Of a DNA stretch of 64,000 nucleotides, positions 62,543 through 64,000 are shown one piece after another. The notes beneath the pieces were generated by a model. The model was not told where the DNA came from. It saw only the letters and a program-made list of their open reading frames with translations, and did not search any database. The stretch comes from a virus. A program made the position numbers and the translations under genes. Position 1 is the first letter of the stretch. Each line of letters opens with the position of its first letter. The stretch lies in IMG/VR virus record IMGVR_UViG_3300035034_002228, positions 1 to 64,000 of that record; one strand, given 5' to 3'.

Positions 62543-64000
62543 TTACGGAGTAGTGGTACCACCAGTGGTGCCAGAGCCGTCTGTGTCAAGCTTGTTGAGG
62601 AAGACAGACTCACCCATGACGTCACGCAGACCGGATACGTCGATTTCGATCGCAAACGGAATGTTGTTAACGTGCAGGTTGAATGGCACGGCTGCAATCT
62701 CGCGAGAGATCTGACCGTTACGAGAGATCGGCAGGTCCGCAACGATGGTCGGAACGTAGTAGAACTGACCGAAGTTGAGGATGTCGTTCTCAACCGGGTT
62801 TTCACGGGTCGGGATGACCACGATCTTACCGTCGAAACGCTCGTTGTTGGTGGATACGATGTCGTACTTCAGGTAAGCACCCAGAGTACGGTCGTCGCCC
62901 TGCATCATCAGGTAGTGAGCGATTTCTTTATCGGTCGCGATGATGAACTTCGGACGCTCGTCTGCGTTACCAGTAACAGTCTGGTAAGCCGCTTCGATGT
63001 TGGAGTCGCGGTAAGCCGGGAACAGGATGGATTTCACCGTGTTCAGGATGGCTTGACACACGTCTTCCCAACGCTGGCCAGAGCGTGTGGAGTCGATGAC
63101 TTCACGCAGGTCCAGTTCAGCGTGACGATACGTCGGACGGATCATCGCAGACAGGGCACCTTCAACCGCACCGAACTTCGGACGATCATAGCCTGAGGAA
63201 GTCACTTCACGCAGCTGAGCCAGGTAGTTGAGCAGGCGAGTTACTGCGTTGTTGCTGTTACGGATGTTGGTCGCAACAGTCAGTGTCTTCACAACGTCAC
63301 CCGGGCCGTTCTCATCCATAGTGGACATCGGCAGAGTGATCGGGCTGTGCATCGGTACCGGGTAGCGGAACTGCAGGGTACGAGTCTGTACCAGCTGACC
63401 ACGCTCACGACGGTTGGTGTTGGTGAAGCGGCTGTCGAGGTCGTAACCAACCACGTTCAGTTCACCCAGGGCGTTCAGCAGCGTTGCCACGTCACCGGAA
63501 GTCTTGTCCAGTGCTTGACCTTCGGCGTCCAGTACTTTCTCAACCACAACCGGAGTTGAGTTGATCCAGGTGTCACCTTTGGAGAGGCTCACGGAACCGG
63601 ATACACCAACGCTCAGACGCATGGTCCATTCGCGAGAAGCGATTTCGTCCAGCTCTGCGCCAGTAGAACCGTCAACCGCCTTGGTACCGGCCTTAACAAC
63701 CAGATCTTCAGTGGTGAAGTTCAGTTGGGCGATACGGGTGTCGTTGGTCAGGCTCGGCTGGAAGACCGCAGTCGGCATGCGCTCAACAGTGAAGCGGATA
63801 ACCTTCTTGTTGGTACCGCCAGTCTGAACGTACAGGTTCTTCAGACGTATGGCCGGATCGATGGTGTCGGAGGTGTCCAGCAGGTTGCCAGCGATCAGCT
63901 GCTGACGGTTGGAAACACCGATCAGGTCGAACTTGTGGCCAACCTTCAGCGGAGCAGTCTTAACCACACCACCACGGTCCAGTTCGATACTCTTCGGAGC
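62543..64000 (-). CDS. Major capsid protein, N-terminus outside window
   Basis: The frame runs off the right edge; the GTG at 63967 is internal, since the frame continues upstream through codons for APKSIELDRGG. About 485 residues are visible. The pattern fits an HK97-fold capsid protein of a large myovirus: a long E-loop-like region, ALSAMIRPTYRHAELDLREV for the spine helix, and KFIIATDKEIAHYLMM, LGAYLKYDIVSTNNERFDGK and FGQFYYVPTIVADL in the A domain. Codon choice is extremely restricted (CTG, ACC, AAC, CGT), as expected of the most abundant protein. A terminator with the conserved tail follows. Confidence 0.85.
   Translation of the reverse strand, partial: APKSIELDRGGVVKTAPLKVGHKFDLIGVSNRQQLIAGNLLDTSDTIDPAIRLKNLYVQTGGTNKKVIRFTVERMPTAVFQPSLTNDTRIAQLNFTTEDLVVKAGTKAVDGSTGAELDEIASREWTMRLSVGVSGSVSLSKGDTWINSTPVVVEKVLDAEGQALDKTSGDVATLLNALGELNVVGYDLDSRFTNTNRRERGQLVQTRTLQFRYPVPMHSPITLPMSTMDENGPGDVVKTLTVATNIRNSNNAVTRLLNYLAQLREVTSSGYDRPKFGAVEGALSAMIRPTYRHAELDLREVIDSTRSGQRWEDVCQAILNTVKSILFPAYRDSNIEAAYQTVTGNADERPKFIIATDKEIAHYLMMQGDDRTLGAYLKYDIVSTNNERFDGKIVVIPTRENPVENDILNFGQFYYVPTIVADLPISRNGQISREIAAVPFNLHVNNIPFAIEIDVSGLRDVMGESVFLNKLDTDGSGTTGGTTTP

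Overview
The window is a piece of a large (jumbo-type) contractile-tailed bacteriophage genome, not of a bacterial chromosome. It carries a major capsid protein (62543 to the right edge, minus strand), a probable portal (49021-51774), a PAAR tip and gp5-like spike (1543-2892), giant collagen-like tail fibres (25419-35297), a spanin pair with a muramidase endolysin (22312-25401), and phage replication and nucleotide genes: an SbcC/gp46-like ATPase, a dUTPase and a RuvC-like resolvase. The lipoprotein outer spanin and the PG-binding muramidase point to a Gram-negative host. The genome uses short SD-led genes, ATGA/GTGA overlaps and many hairpin terminators. I cannot name the phage or host from sequence alone. 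No tRNA, CRISPR or IS element was seen.

Layout. 1-10 kb: the end of an internal-virion-like protein, PAAR plus spike (minus strand), sbcC-like gene, dut, an unknown minus-strand gene and two related fibre proteins. 10.1-20.6 kb: an unusual block of five radical SAM enzymes, a small protein ending in three CHxx repeats that looks like a modification substrate, three tandem paralogues of unknown function, two further unknown proteins, and a 2-oxoglutarate/Fe(II) oxygenase-like gene whose frame is interrupted by an in-frame UGA. 20.8-25.4 kb: an unknown probable virion protein, RuvC, lysis genes, a DUF1353 protein and the endolysin. 25.4-37.9 kb: collagen-like and glycine-rich fibre and adhesin genes. 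38-48.4 kb and 54-55.3 kb: an amplified family of probable virion proteins sharing two domains, here called D1 and D2. 48.5-64 kb: macro-domain protein, portal, further unknown large probable virion genes and the major capsid protein.

How it fits together. Virion genes dominate. The radical SAM block plus oxygenase is the stand-out: it resembles a peptide-modification (RiPP-like) or protein-modification locus inside a phage. Its target could be the small CHxx protein, and for the oxygenase possibly the collagen-like fibres; both are inference. A second genome-wide signal is a conserved TTTATGYCGT tail after hairpin terminators, present on the side from which transcription exits.
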